Shown here piece after piece: positions 18,819-28,756 of a DNA stretch of 64,000 bases. Source of the stretch: Sphingobacteriaceae bacterium (GTDB lineage: Bacteria > Bacteroidota > Bacteroidia > B-17B0 > Aurantibacillaceae); NCBI GenBank assembly GCA_002319075.1, contig NVQB01000001.1, positions 558,001 through 622,000 on the forward strand. The letters run 5' to 3'. The position numbers and the translations under genes were made by a program. How positions within the stretch are numbered: the stretch's first letter is position 1; each line of letters opens with the position of its first letter. The notes beneath the pieces were generated by a model. It saw nothing but the letters and a program-made list of their open reading frames with translations, did no database searches and was not told where the DNA came from.

Positions 18819-21800
18819 ATGAGTGAACGAATATTAAGAGCCCTGATGCAAATGTTCGCAATTATTGCGAAGGTGGACGGCATTAACAATACGGGAAGAC
18901 AGATTGTGCAATCCTTCTTAAAGCAACAATTAAATCTCGAGCAGGTTGAAACTTATTTAAAGATTTTTGATGAGTACCTGGAGTCTCACCAAAACGCCAG
19001 TAAACGTAAAGAAGGCGCTGCAAAAAGAACCTCTCTGAATTCTGTAAAGGTTTTAAAAATATGTACCCAAATAAATCAGGAATTAGAACAACCTCAAAAA
19101 GTGATTGTGCTTATTCGTTTGCTGGAGTTTATTTATTCTAGTAACGAAATTTCTGAGCAGGAATATGAATTCGTTTTAACGGTAGCTGACACGTTTAATA
19201 TTCCAATGAATGAGTTTCAAATGTTGAAAGCATTTATTGAAGATAGCGCCGAAAGTATTCCTGATAGCCCGAACATTCTGGTAATTAATGATAAGCCAAA
19301 TGGTTATCAAAATCAAAGCAGACATGTTTATTGCGAGCCCATGCATGAAGACGTTCGTATTGTGCAGATAGAAAGCGTGTCGATGTATGCTTTGAGGATT
19401 TACGGGAAGATAGAATTACAATTAAACGGTCAAGGCATTTCGCGGGAACGCGTTCACATTTTCACACCTGGATCTTCGATTCGTTCAAGCAAAATAAAGC
19501 CCATTTATTATAGTGATGTTATCGGTCGTTTTTTAAGTGATGAATCACGTCCGAGAATCACCTTTGAAGTTACCAATCTTGAATACAAATTTAAAGGTGG
19601 TAAACTTGGCCTGAGAGACATTAATATCAGTGAAGAAAGCGGTAAGCTCATTGGCATAATGGGCGGCTCTGGTGCCGGAAAATCAACCTTACTCAATGTA
19701 CTTAACAGTATGGAAACTCCCAGCGGGGGATCTGTAAAAATTAATGGGAAAAATATTCATACAGAACAAGATCAGATTAAAGGCGTTATTGGTCACGTTA
19801 GCCAGGATGACTTATTGATTGAAGAGTTAACCGTTTATGAAAATTTATTTTACAACGCGAAACTTTGTTTTGGAAATCTTCCGGATGAGGAAATTGCAAA
19901 AAACTGTAATGATCTTTTAGCCAGCTTAGGCTTAAGTGAAACCCGGCATTTAAAAGTAGGCTCACCATTAGAGAAAACTATTTCCGGTGGGCAACGTAAA
20001 CGCTTAAATATTTCGTTAGAATTAATTCGTGAGCCAAGTGTTTTATTTGTAGATGAGCCAACATCCGGTTTATCATCGCGTGACTCTGAAAATATTATGG
20101 ACCTTTTAAAGGAGCTTGCTTTGAAAGGAAAATTAATTTTTGTTGTTATCCATCAACCGTCATCAGACATTTATAAAATGTTTGATAAGTTAATGATTCT
20201 TGACGTGGGCGGTTACCCGATCTATTACGGAAATCCGGTAGATGCTGTGAGTTATTTCAAGCGCTTGGTGAATCATGTAAATGCTGAAGAGTCTGAATGT
20301 GGCTATTGCGGGAATGTTAACCCCGAACAGATTTTCAATATTATTGAAAGCAAGGTGTTGGATGAATATGGGAATTTAACTTATAATCGTAAAGTTAGTC
20401 CGGTGACGTGGAATACACATTACAAAGAACTTATTGAAACCGATATTCATACCGAACGGAAGCATACAGAGATACCGGAAAGTATTTTTAAAATTCCAAA
20501 TATCTTAAAGCAATTTAAAGTGTTTTTAACGCGTGATGTAAAAAGTAAACTTACAAATACGCAGTACCTTTTGATTAACTTTATAGAGGCTCCCCTACTC
20601 GCCTTTATCCTCGCTTATCTTGTACGTTATTTTAATACAGACGAAGAAAACAGCAGGGGCTACATTTTTAAAAACAATGAGAATATTCCGGCCTACATGT
20701 TTATGTCGGTTGTAGTTGCTCTCTTTATAGGTTTAACGGTAAGCGCCGAGGAAATTATTCGTGACCGTAAAATACGTAAGCGTGAATCGTTCTTAAATTT
20801 AAGCAAAGGCAGTTATTTGTGGAGTAAAATCGTTATCATGATTGCGCTTTCGGCTATACAGACACTGACATTTGTTCTGGTTGGAAATTCCATTTTAGGC
20901 ATTCAAGGGATGTATTTAGATTATTGGATCATCCTGTTTACATCTTCGTGCTTTGCAAATATCTTAGGGTTAAATATTTCGTCTGCCTTTAACAGCGCAG
21001 TGACCATTTACATTTTAATTCCTTTCCTTATTATTCCGCAATTATTACTGGCAGGTGTTGTAGTGAAGTTTGACAAATTAAATCCAACATTAGCTACGCA
21101 GGGAAGTGTTCCCATTGCAGGCGAAATAATGGCAAGCAGATGGGCTTTTGAGGCATTAGCTGTAAATCAGTTCAAAGAAAATAAATATGAAAAGACCTTC
21201 TACAAAGAAGATAAGCGTATTAGTATTGCCTCCTATAAGAAAGATTATTGGATGCAAAAGATCATTAACAAGGTTGGGAAAATTGACAATGAACTGAAAG
21301 CTGGTAAAAAAACTACAGATTTAAAAGAAGACATTGACTTATTGTATAATGAACTTAAAAAAGAAGAAAAATACAGTAAGAAAAAGTGCCCTGTATTGGC
21401 AGATATAAATCCGGAAAAGTATGCGGAGACTACTAGCAGAGGAATTAAAGACTATTTAGGAAATACTTTAAAGACACACTATATCAACGTAGACATAGCA
21501 GCCAGGAAGAAACATAATGATCTAACTCTGCAGCTGATAAAAGAAGTTGGTAACGATGGGCTGGTGGCTCTTAAAGACGCCTCAGAGAACGAGAGCTTAA
21601 CCCAGCTTGTAAAAAACGCCAACGATATAAGTGGAGAACGTTGTCTTGAGAAAAACGGACGTCTCATTCAGCAAACTGATCCGGTATTTCAGGATCCGAT
21701 AGATTCTAAATTTGGTCGCGCTCATTTCTTCGCCCCGCGTAAAAACTTTTTTGGCTCGTACTATTCTACTTTCTGGTTTAATATTTGTGTTATTTGGGGT

Positions 21801-21905
21801 ATGAGCGTGAGCCTCATCATTACACTTTATTTTGATGTATTTAAAAAAGTGCTGGATGGTATTGAAAATTTATTTTCTATGTTTAAGAAAAAGAAAGTTT
21901 ATTAA
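18819..21905 (+). CDS. ABC transporter, ATPase and ABC-2 permease fused, with TerB-like N-terminal domain
   Basis: 1028-residue single-chain half-transporter of the ABCG type. Residues 1-140 form a helical TerB-like domain (LMQMFAIIAKVDGINNTGRQIV ... LLEFIYSSNEISEQEYEFV). Residues about 150-250 are a beta-rich segment. The ATPase domain follows with Walker A GGSGAGKST (about 285), signature ISGGQRKRLNISLE, Walker B VLFVDEPTSGLSS and switch His in VVIHQPSSD. After residue 585 come five ABC-2 type transmembrane helices, a hydrophilic segment of about 200 residues rich in Lys/Glu, and a last helix near 985-1005. ATPase motifs are intact. ABCG-like organisation suggests export or lipid movement; the substrate is unknown. 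Confidence 0.9.
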   Translation: MSERILRALMQMFAIIAKVDGINNTGRQIVQSFLKQQLNLEQVETYLKIFDEYLESHQNASKRKEGAAKRTSLNSVKVLKICTQINQELEQPQKVIVLIRLLEFIYSSNEISEQEYEFVLTVADTFNIPMNEFQMLKAFIEDSAESIPDSPNILVINDKPNGYQNQSRHVYCEPMHEDVRIVQIESVSMYALRIYGKIELQLNGQGISRERVHIFTPGSSIRSSKIKPIYYSDVIGRFLSDESRPRITFEVTNLEYKFKGGKLGLRDINISEESGKLIGIMGGSGAGKSTLLNVLNSMETPSGGSVKINGKNIHTEQDQIKGVIGHVSQDDLLIEELTVYENLFYNAKLCFGNLPDEEIAKNCNDLLASLGLSETRHLKVGSPLEKTISGGQRKRLNISLELIREPSVLFVDEPTSGLSSRDSENIMDLLKELALKGKLIFVVIHQPSSDIYKMFDKLMILDVGGYPIYYGNPVDAVSYFKRLVNHVNAEESECGYCGNVNPEQIFNIIESKVLDEYGNLTYNRKVSPVTWNTHYKELIETDIHTERKHTEIPESIFKIPNILKQFKVFLTRDVKSKLTNTQYLLINFIEAPLLAFILAYLVRYFNTDEENSRGYIFKNNENIPAYMFMSVVVALFIGLTVSAEEIIRDRKIRKRESFLNLSKGSYLWSKIVIMIALSAIQTLTFVLVGNSILGIQGMYLDYWIILFTSSCFANILGLNISSAFNSAVTIYILIPFLIIPQLLLAGVVVKFDKLNPTLATQGSVPIAGEIMASRWAFEALAVNQFKENKYEKTFYKEDKRISIASYKKDYWMQKIINKVGKIDNELKAGKKTTDLKEDIDLLYNELKKEEKYSKKKCPVLADINPEKYAETTSRGIKDYLGNTLKTHYINVDIAARKKHNDLTLQLIKEVGNDGLVALKDASENESLTQLVKNANDISGERCLEKNGRLIQQTDPVFQDPIDSKFGRAHFFAPRKNFFGSYYSTFWFNICVIWGMSVSLIITLYFDVFKKVLDGIENLFSMFKKKKVY

Positions 21906-21925
21906 TTGTCTTCTCTTCAAATTAA

Positions 21926-21950
21926 GCGCCGGTTTATCCGGCGTTTTTTT
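21926..21950 (+). terminator. Terminator between ABC transporter and MBOAT genes
   Basis: CGCCGG / CCGGCG stem with a 5-nt loop and seven T on the plus strand, 21 bp after the ABC gene stop. Confidence 0.85.
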
Positions 21951-21973
21951 ATTAAGAAAAGTAACTGCCCAGT

Positions 21974-23581
21974 CTAGAATTGAAAATAGATGAATGGTTG
22001 CATTTCACCACTCATAAGCTGGTACATTAAAAAGATAGCCATGATGGCCAGAATTCCCATTACTAGAAAAGAACGGGAAGCGAACCATGTTCTGTAGCTT
22101 TCTTTCATCCTTTCGGGAAGCCAATGTATAAGATACCCCAAAATAACCAAAGCAAAAACAAATTTGTAACCGCTTAGTATATTTATTATTAGATCGGAAC
22201 CCATATGATTTTTTATGCGGTCGAAAATAGCTTCAACAGTAGTTAAACTTGAACTTCTAAAAAAAATACGTGTGAAGCTAATAAAAGTAAGGGTGAGGAG
22301 CATGAGGATTATTTTTACGCCAAGATTTTGTGTATCTCGAAAAGGCGATATTTTTTTCCAGAGCTTATGCGCTATCAAACCAAGCCCGTTGAGTCCTCCC
22401 CAAATGATAAACAACCAACTGCTACCGTGCCAGAGTCCACCAAGTAACATGGTTACCATGAGATTGATATTTGTATTGATGCTTTTTCTAACTGCAGAAG
22501 AAAAATAAGCTATTAATAATAAGAGGATAGCAATAAAAAGAAACACTAAAATGAGCCAGAGTTTACCGCTCAATAAAACGAGAAAAATAATTAGAATAGA
22601 AATAGCTAAATAAGAACCCAGTGTTCCCTTCCTGTTTCCACCCAGAGGAATGTAAAGGTATTCCTGCAACCAGGTGGACAAAGAAATGTGCCAACGCTTC
22701 CAGAATTCGCTAGTGCTTGTTGCTTTGTAAGGAGAATTAAAATTCATTTTTAAGCGAAAGCCCAGTATAAGGGCGATTCCGATTGCCATGTCGGTGTAAC
22801 CGCTGAAATCCATATAGATTTGCAAGGAGTAGGCGAAAATTCCGATGATAGTTTCAATACCTGTATAAAAATTGGGATTGTCGAAAATCCTGTCTATGTA
22901 ATTTACAGCGATGTAATCTGCGATAATTTTTTTGCAAAACCCGTTTATGATCCAGAAAAAAGCAAGTCCAAATTCTTTTCTCTCTAACTTATAAGGCTCG
23001 TAAATCTGGTAGATAAAATCGTGAGCTTTTACAATGGGACCCGCTACCAGATGTGGGAAAAAGCAAACAAAAAACCCATAGTCGAAAATACTTTTAACAG
23101 GCTCAACTTTGCCACGGTAGAGGTCTATGGTGTATGACAAAGATTGAAAGGTGAAAAAAGAAACGCCAACCGGCAAGAGTAATTTATCGACACTAAAATG
23201 CGTTGAGAAAAAAGTATTCGAGAACTGCGCGAAGTGATTGTGAAAAATTACATGATCGCCGGTTATTTGGTTAAAACTTTCTGTAAAAAAATAAGCGTAT
23301 TTAAAATAACAAAGCAGGGCTAGGTTCAAGATAACACTAACTGTTAAGAAAAGTTTCCTGTGTAATGGTGAAGAAGACTTATGGATCTTTTTGCCCCAGA
23401 AATAATCACTACAAATAGTGAAGAGTAATAAGATTACAAAAACTCCGCTGGTTTTAAAATAAAAGAATAAACTAACAGCTAACAAATATATTGTACGAAG
23501 TTTGTTGACTTTATAGACGAAAGAATAAAAAACGAGAACGATAAAAAAGAATGCCCAAAACACCAATTGCGTAAAAAGCAA
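21974..23581 (-). CDS. MBOAT-family membrane O-acyltransferase (AlgI/DltB type)
   Basis: 535 residues with about ten to twelve transmembrane helices. MBOAT signatures are present: FFPHLVAGPIVKAHDF, MDFSGYTDMAIGIALILGFRLKMNFNSPY, STSEFWKRWHISLSTWLQEYLYIPLGGNRKG and GGLWHGSSWLFIIWGGLNG, where the His near residue 380 is the catalytic one. Such proteins move acyl (often acetyl) groups across the membrane for O-acylation of exopolysaccharide or cell-wall polymers. The start is TTG with an AGGA upstream; MLFTQLVFW matches the usual N-terminus of AlgI proteins. It follows two SGNH hydrolase genes transcribed in the same direction, the typical partner arrangement in which the SGNH protein finishes acyl transfer in the periplasm. 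Confidence 0.93.
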   Translation of the reverse strand: MLFTQLVFWAFFFIVLVFYSFVYKVNKLRTIYLLAVSLFFYFKTSGVFVILLLFTICSDYFWGKKIHKSSSPLHRKLFLTVSVILNLALLCYFKYAYFFTESFNQITGDHVIFHNHFAQFSNTFFSTHFSVDKLLLPVGVSFFTFQSLSYTIDLYRGKVEPVKSIFDYGFFVCFFPHLVAGPIVKAHDFIYQIYEPYKLERKEFGLAFFWIINGFCKKIIADYIAVNYIDRIFDNPNFYTGIETIIGIFAYSLQIYMDFSGYTDMAIGIALILGFRLKMNFNSPYKATSTSEFWKRWHISLSTWLQEYLYIPLGGNRKGTLGSYLAISILIIFLVLLSGKLWLILVFLFIAILLLLIAYFSSAVRKSINTNINLMVTMLLGGLWHGSSWLFIIWGGLNGLGLIAHKLWKKISPFRDTQNLGVKIILMLLTLTFISFTRIFFRSSSLTTVEAIFDRIKNHMGSDLIINILSGYKFVFALVILGYLIHWLPERMKESYRTWFASRSFLVMGILAIMAIFLMYQLMSGEMQPFIYFQF

Positions 23582-23627
23582 AGGTTTGTCCTGGGAATAA
23601 GTAATTATTTGATTTAAAATATCGATG

Positions 23628-24875
23628 TTATTTCTTTTTTTGATTAGTCATATAAGATTTTCTCACGGCTTCATACATGAGGTTTCCCAGGATAGTATAG
23701 CCTTTGTTAGTGAAATGCACTTTGTCTTTAGAGGCGAGTCCAACCTTTTGCCATTGCAATATCGATTTGTATCCTCCCATTACTGAAAACAAATCCCAAA
23801 CTGCAACATTATGTTTAGTCATTAATTCAAACATAGCATCCTTTGCAGTGATTGTTCTTTTATTAGAAGTTTTTCTTTTTATATAATTATCTGTGGTTGT
23901 TGTAAGAATGATAGCTGCGTCGGGGTTTGCTTTTCGAATGCTTGCAATGAGTGTATCATAGTGCTCAATGTATTCTTCTTTTTCGAATGTTTTTGATTGC
24001 GTATCATTTACACCCAGTGAAATGATAAACAAATCGCCCTCAATTGCTTTCAGTTGTTTTACAAAATCGGCGCAGCGTAAAAAAGAACTGCTGGAGGCTC
24101 CGTTGGCCCCAAGTCCGGCAAGATAAAAGCCGGAGGTAAGATCGTTTTCCATGCTCATGCCGTAAAGAATAAAATCTTTGGTAAGCGTATCTACGCGTGT
24201 CATTTCAAAAAGAACTGAATCGATAGGTGTAGTGAACTTAAAAAGGGTATAGCCATCTTCCTTAAACTCGGCGCGTTCGTATGTGGCGCTATCTTTTGAA
24301 ATTACTTTGAAACTAAAACTAGAATTAAAATTATGAAATACTTTAACCACGTTTACCAATTTGCAAACCGCTTTTTTAGTAAGCGCTACACCAAAAGTAT
24401 TGGCACTGTCGTTTGAGGTAATACTCATAGCATTCATACCAAGTGGTAAACAAAATTCTTTCCCAACAGCCCTGCAGCGCTTCCATTTTCCATTTGAAAA
24501 AGAAGTTGCATACGGTTGACTATTTGTTTTAGCAATCTTATAAGGAAAAGTAAAATAACCGCCACCTGTAGTATTATTTTCGGCCTGGAAAGCTGAAAGG
24601 AAAACATTGCTCCATGTTCCACCCTGGATATGAGATCCACCTATGTGCACAATGTTTACGCGTACATTCTTTTCATCTTTCAACCGGTCTAATTTTTTAT
24701 AGAACTTTAAAAAAGATGAACTATCGTTTGAAAAAGCCAAATGATTGTGCTGAAATTTGATAAAGGGATATTCTGAAACGGTATCCTGGGCAGATAATTC
24801 GAAAAGAAAACATAACGCAAGTGTCAGGAAGGACAAGCGTTTAAAAGATAATAATTTGGTTAAGAGCAGGTTCAA
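23628..24875 (-). CDS. Secreted SGNH/GDSL-family hydrolase or acyltransferase
   Basis: 415 residues with signal peptide (ending LFELSAQ). SGNH blocks: block I VHIGGSHIQGG with the nucleophile Ser in a GGSH variant of GDS, block III SLGVNDTQ with the Asn, and block V KDKVHFTNKGY with the Asp-x-x-His pair. The region between blocks I and III is a beta-sandwich-like insertion of about 150 residues. It overlaps the second SGNH gene by 4 bp and precedes the MBOAT gene by 46 bp, so it probably acts with it in O-acetylation of an envelope polysaccharide. Activity as an esterase is also possible. Confidence 0.85.
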   Translation of the reverse strand: MNLLLTKLLSFKRLSFLTLALCFLFELSAQDTVSEYPFIKFQHNHLAFSNDSSSFLKFYKKLDRLKDEKNVRVNIVHIGGSHIQGGTWSNVFLSAFQAENNTTGGGYFTFPYKIAKTNSQPYATSFSNGKWKRCRAVGKEFCLPLGMNAMSITSNDSANTFGVALTKKAVCKLVNVVKVFHNFNSSFSFKVISKDSATYERAEFKEDGYTLFKFTTPIDSVLFEMTRVDTLTKDFILYGMSMENDLTSGFYLAGLGANGASSSSFLRCADFVKQLKAIEGDLFIISLGVNDTQSKTFEKEEYIEHYDTLIASIRKANPDAAIILTTTTDNYIKRKTSNKRTITAKDAMFELMTKHNVAVWDLFSVMGGYKSILQWQKVGLASKDKVHFTNKGYTILGNLMYEAVRKSYMTNQKKK

Positions 24876-26404
24876 TGGATTGTTTTTAGATAGAGGTTAT
24901 ATTCTTTAATTAGTTCAGAGTAAAAAACAGTTGCGATCTTGCGTGCACCCTGGGGGCTAAAATGCGTGTAATCCGTGGCCGCTAATTTCTGATCAACCCA
25001 TGAAGGCATACTGTTTTTGCCTCCCATAGCATCGTACATATCAAAAAAAGCACAATCACTGTCGAGTACTACTTTTTTAAGAGCGTTACGCATAGTTTCT
25101 AACAGAGGGTAAGTCACATAATCTGTTCCTTCTTTAATGCTCATATCTGAGGGGCCAATAAACAAGATGCTTGCATCAGGAGCCATTTTTTTTATTAACG
25201 AAATTTGATACCTGATATAATTTGAAAAATTCACAGCCATTTCTTTATCTCTTATGGCAGGCAATGAATTGCCTCCAAACTGAAGTATGATGAGTTTCAC
25301 GTTCAGGTAATCGTAAAACTGTTTTAACTGAGAATTATTTATCTGGTGAAAAAATGTGCCACTACTTCCCCGCAGAGCTATATTATCGACCATTACGCCA
25401 GTTTCAGTTTCCAAAGACATGGCGTAAAAATCGGGACTATCCTTTCCTTTAAATTTTAAAGTATGTGTATTGGACCCATTACCCACAGAATACTCCTTCA
25501 TGCGGAGAATTCCCCCAGCTTCAAGACTATCGGCGGCAATTAACGCCGGACCGTCGTATACTTCGCACCAGGTTCTTTTTTTTGCGCCACCGTAAAATAA
25601 TTTTACTTTTTTGTAACCCATCGCATTCGCACCACCAAATTTTGTAGTTGTAACCATAATACTTGAAGACACAACAGCATTAGTGTCTCCCACTTTTTTA
25701 TAAGGACTAAATCTGCTGAATCCAGCTAAAACGCCATAATTACTGTGAGGTACGCGCTTATCTTTCATTGTAAATACATTGTATCTGTCCCACCCTTCGC
25801 CTGTAGTAATCCTGTTGATAGCACTTGAAGCGATTGGCATAAGCGAAATGAGCCCCGGACCCTGGCCACCAAATTGGCCTTGTAATTTTATCCGTAAATA
25901 ATCTGTTATACGATCGCCTTCTATTTGACTGTCGCCATAGTGAAGAACCCTTATTGCCGTTGGATCTTCTTTGAGTTGATACAAGGCATCGAAAAACTTT
26001 CGCAGTGCATTCTTATTTCGCATTTGAATGGAGGTGATCAATTTTGCTGAAGAATCGGTATTGTAAAATTCTGAACTACTTGAAGCCGTATCCGGGCTTG
26101 AAGCTCCAGTTCTTTTTCTATTTTCAATTTCTGCTGTTATCGAACTGTCTACATCACTAAGCGGTCTTTTAGTATCTGCAGGATCAACAATAGTAAAAGA
26201 AGTATCAATCGCGTCAACGGCTGTTATAATCTTCGAAATATCTTTTTTACTGGAATGAATTCCCAGAAGAGTATTCAGATCCGGAAAATTTAGGGCCAGG
26301 GAACTATTTAACCTCACTCCTTGTTCAGGAAATGAAAAACTTAAGAGTCCGAGCACTGAAAAAATCAGAATCCCAAAAACCAGACTATGCCAAGGTTTGT
26401 GCAT
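24872..26404 (-). CDS. Secreted SGNH/GDSL-family protein, membrane anchored
   Basis: 510 residues. The N-terminal hydrophobic helix (residues about 7-25) is a signal anchor, followed by a Ser/Asp/Thr-rich linker to about residue 125. The SGNH domain has HYGDSQIEGDRITDYLR (block I), LIILQFGGNS (block III) and DYTHFSPQGARKIA (block V with Asp-x-x-His). A beta-rich insertion lies between blocks I and III as in the neighbouring gene, so the two look like paralogues. They are translationally coupled (4-bp overlap). The context with the MBOAT gene suggests polysaccharide acylation. Confidence 0.85.
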   Translation of the reverse strand: MHKPWHSLVFGILIFSVLGLLSFSFPEQGVRLNSSLALNFPDLNTLLGIHSSKKDISKIITAVDAIDTSFTIVDPADTKRPLSDVDSSITAEIENRKRTGASSPDTASSSSEFYNTDSSAKLITSIQMRNKNALRKFFDALYQLKEDPTAIRVLHYGDSQIEGDRITDYLRIKLQGQFGGQGPGLISLMPIASSAINRITTGEGWDRYNVFTMKDKRVPHSNYGVLAGFSRFSPYKKVGDTNAVVSSSIMVTTTKFGGANAMGYKKVKLFYGGAKKRTWCEVYDGPALIAADSLEAGGILRMKEYSVGNGSNTHTLKFKGKDSPDFYAMSLETETGVMVDNIALRGSSGTFFHQINNSQLKQFYDYLNVKLIILQFGGNSLPAIRDKEMAVNFSNYIRYQISLIKKMAPDASILFIGPSDMSIKEGTDYVTYPLLETMRNALKKVVLDSDCAFFDMYDAMGGKNSMPSWVDQKLAATDYTHFSPQGARKIATVFYSELIKEYNLYLKTIH

Positions 26405-26586
26405 TTTATAAAAATAAGAAAGAAGCCTGTGTGCGGGAAAAAGAGACCTGAAGAGTTGTTCACAAACAGCCTTGGATAAGATGTAGGATTTTATGGTTAA
26501 AAGACAAGAATAAAAAGAAAAACAAGCGTTATTAGCCTTAGCCGGGAATTCCTATATTGCGGGCTCTTTAAAGGAATATCAACAGC

Positions 26587-27495
26587 TTGAATAAATATTT
26601 AGTCGTAATCGCGGGGCCAACAGCAGTTGGCAAGACGGCACTTGCTATAGAATTGGCAAAACATTATCAAAGTGTTATTTTATCGGCCGATTCGCGCCAA
26701 TTTTATAAAGAGCTAACTATTGGTACTGCTAAGCCCACAGCTGAACAACTTTCAGAAGTTCCACACTTTTTTATAAATACAAAAAACATCGGCGAGCTTT
26801 ATGGCGCAGGTCATTTTGAAAAAGATGTTTTAAGATTACTCAATGAACAATTCAAAGAGCATTCTGTGGTTTTTATAGTTGGAGGATCGGGACTCTACAT
26901 CGACGCTGTTTTAAATGGTGTTGACGATTTTGCAGAAGTTCCCCCTGAAATCCGAAGCGCTTTAAACAAAAAATTTGAAGAAAACGGCTTAAATTGGTTA
27001 CAACAAGAATTAGAAAAAAAAGACCCAGACTACTTTCAATCCGTAGATATAAATAATCCACAACGTTTGATCAGGGCTCTGGAAGTTATTGAACACACGG
27101 GTCTACCCTACTCTGGTTTTCTCAATAAAAAAGAAAACGACCGTCCATTTACAGCGATAAAAATCCTTGTCAATCTCGATCGTACTGAACTTTATCAGCG
27201 CATTAATGAGCGAGTTGATCAAATGATGAAAGAGGGTTTGCTAGAGGAAGCAAAACAATTTTCAGAGAAAAAACACCTTAATGCCCTAAAAACAGTAGGC
27301 TACAAAGAACTCTATGATTATCTTGACGGGACACTAAGCCTTGAGTCTGCCATAGACAAGATCAAACAACACACCCGAAATTATGCCAAAAGGCAAATCA
27401 CCTGGTTTAAAAATAAGGATGACTTCGACGAATTTAATCCGAAAGATGTCGCAAAAATCTCTGCGTATATCGATATTATCATGAGTCATGGCTAA
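26587..27495 (+). CDS. miaA: tRNA dimethylallyltransferase MiaA
   Basis: 302 residues. Transfers dimethylallyl to A37 of tRNAs reading UNN codons. Motifs: P-loop AGPTAVGKTALAIELA, substrate-binding LSADSRQFYKELTIGTAKPT, VPHFFINTKNIGELYGAGHFEKDV, GGSGLYIDAVLNG, NPQRLIRALEVIEHTG, and TVGYKELYDYLDG near the end. The start must be TTG at 26587, because in-frame stops lie just upstream and no ATG precedes the P-loop; AAAGGA lies about 13 bp upstream. It overlaps the MFS gene by 8 bp. Confidence 0.96.
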   Translation: MNKYLVVIAGPTAVGKTALAIELAKHYQSVILSADSRQFYKELTIGTAKPTAEQLSEVPHFFINTKNIGELYGAGHFEKDVLRLLNEQFKEHSVVFIVGGSGLYIDAVLNGVDDFAEVPPEIRSALNKKFEENGLNWLQQELEKKDPDYFQSVDINNPQRLIRALEVIEHTGLPYSGFLNKKENDRPFTAIKILVNLDRTELYQRINERVDQMMKEGLLEEAKQFSEKKHLNALKTVGYKELYDYLDGTLSLESAIDKIKQHTRNYAKRQITWFKNKDDFDEFNPKDVAKISAYIDIIMSHG

Positions 27496-28756
27496 ACCCT
27501 TTGCCTTCATAAAAGATTATCGGAAAATTGAATTGCCCATTAAAAATGCAATTGCTTCTGAATTTTTTATTCAGACCGTTAATGCAACGTTCATGAATAT
27601 TTTGCCTTTGTATATGACCCGCAAAGGATTTTCTGATAAAGAAATTGCTCTCTTTATTACCTTCCGTTTTATTGGTGTTTTTGTTTTGGCTTTCCCTTTG
27701 GGTAAATTAATCAAAGGAAGAAAGGTTATGCCCTTGTTTTATCTTTCGTCAATTTGTGTTCCTTTTTTCGGCATTGCCATTGTGCTATCAATTGCGTTTC
27801 AACTAAAATTACTAACCTTGATTACACTTGTACTTTGGGGCGCTTCCTTCACCTTTATGCAGATCCCGATCTTTCCGTATATTCTTCGCAATTCTAAAAA
27901 GGAGCATCAAACAGCTGCCATATCCTTAAGCTACAGTACGTGGAGTTTTGGCGGGATCATAAGTGGTGTTGTAATTGCGTTATTAGATTTTTTAAGCCCT
28001 CAAATTTTTGACGAACAATTCATCTTACTTTTATTTTCGATGTTTGGATTTGGTGGATTATTTTTTTTGAAGCGAATTAAAAATTTCAATGAAAATTCTG
28101 TAGAAGAAATTCCTGAAAAACCAATACATAAAATCACTTCATCAAAAACTGACTGGCCACTGATTATGAGAGCGCTCTTGCCAACGCTTATCATTGCCAC
28201 CGGCGCAGGATTGACCATTCCATTCATTAGTTTGTTTTTTGATAAAGTACACCATTTAGGAAAGGGTGGATTTTCTATTTTAAGCTTTGTCGCGTCACTT
28301 CTGGTAGCTTATTTTGCCATGTTAGTTCCTAAAATAAAACAAAAAATAGGGTATAAAATTGCTATTCCGACTACCCAATCACTTGCCGTTATTTCTTTAG
28401 TAGCATTAGCAACAACCCAATATTACAGTCAATATTCTATCGCCCTAATAATTGCTTCGGTTTGCTACCTACTGCGCCAGCCTTTGATGAACATGGCAGG
28501 ACCCATGACTTCAGAACTCGTTTTAAATTATGTGGGGAGAAACAACAGGGAAATTACAAGTGCGCTTACATCTGCCATCTGGAGTGGAAGTTGGGTAATC
28601 AGTGGTTTTATGGTAACTATTTTATTCGCTTACAACTTTAGTTTTGGAAATATTTTCCTGATTACGTCCTTACTCTATGCTTTTGGAATTGTACTTTATT
28701 ATTTGCTTATATTAGATTACTCTAAACGAGAAGAAAAAGGCCTCATTGAAGAATAA
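27488..28756 (+). CDS. Major facilitator superfamily transporter
   Basis: 422 residues with about twelve hydrophobic helices in two bundles around a central hydrophilic loop (residues about 195-230, NENSVEEIPEKPIHKITSSKTDW). The loop between helices 2 and 3 reads GKLIKGRKVMPL, a degenerate form of the MFS GxxxDRxGRR motif. The substrate cannot be told. It overlaps miaA by 8 bp and the following secreted-protein gene by 11 bp, so the three are translationally linked. Confidence 0.85.
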   Translation: MAKPFAFIKDYRKIELPIKNAIASEFFIQTVNATFMNILPLYMTRKGFSDKEIALFITFRFIGVFVLAFPLGKLIKGRKVMPLFYLSSICVPFFGIAIVLSIAFQLKLLTLITLVLWGASFTFMQIPIFPYILRNSKKEHQTAAISLSYSTWSFGGIISGVVIALLDFLSPQIFDEQFILLLFSMFGFGGLFFLKRIKNFNENSVEEIPEKPIHKITSSKTDWPLIMRALLPTLIIATGAGLTIPFISLFFDKVHHLGKGGFSILSFVASLLVAYFAMLVPKIKQKIGYKIAIPTTQSLAVISLVALATTQYYSQYSIALIIASVCYLLRQPLMNMAGPMTSELVLNYVGRNNREITSALTSAIWSGSWVISGFMVTILFAYNFSFGNIFLITSLLYAFGIVLYYLLILDYSKREEKGLIEE

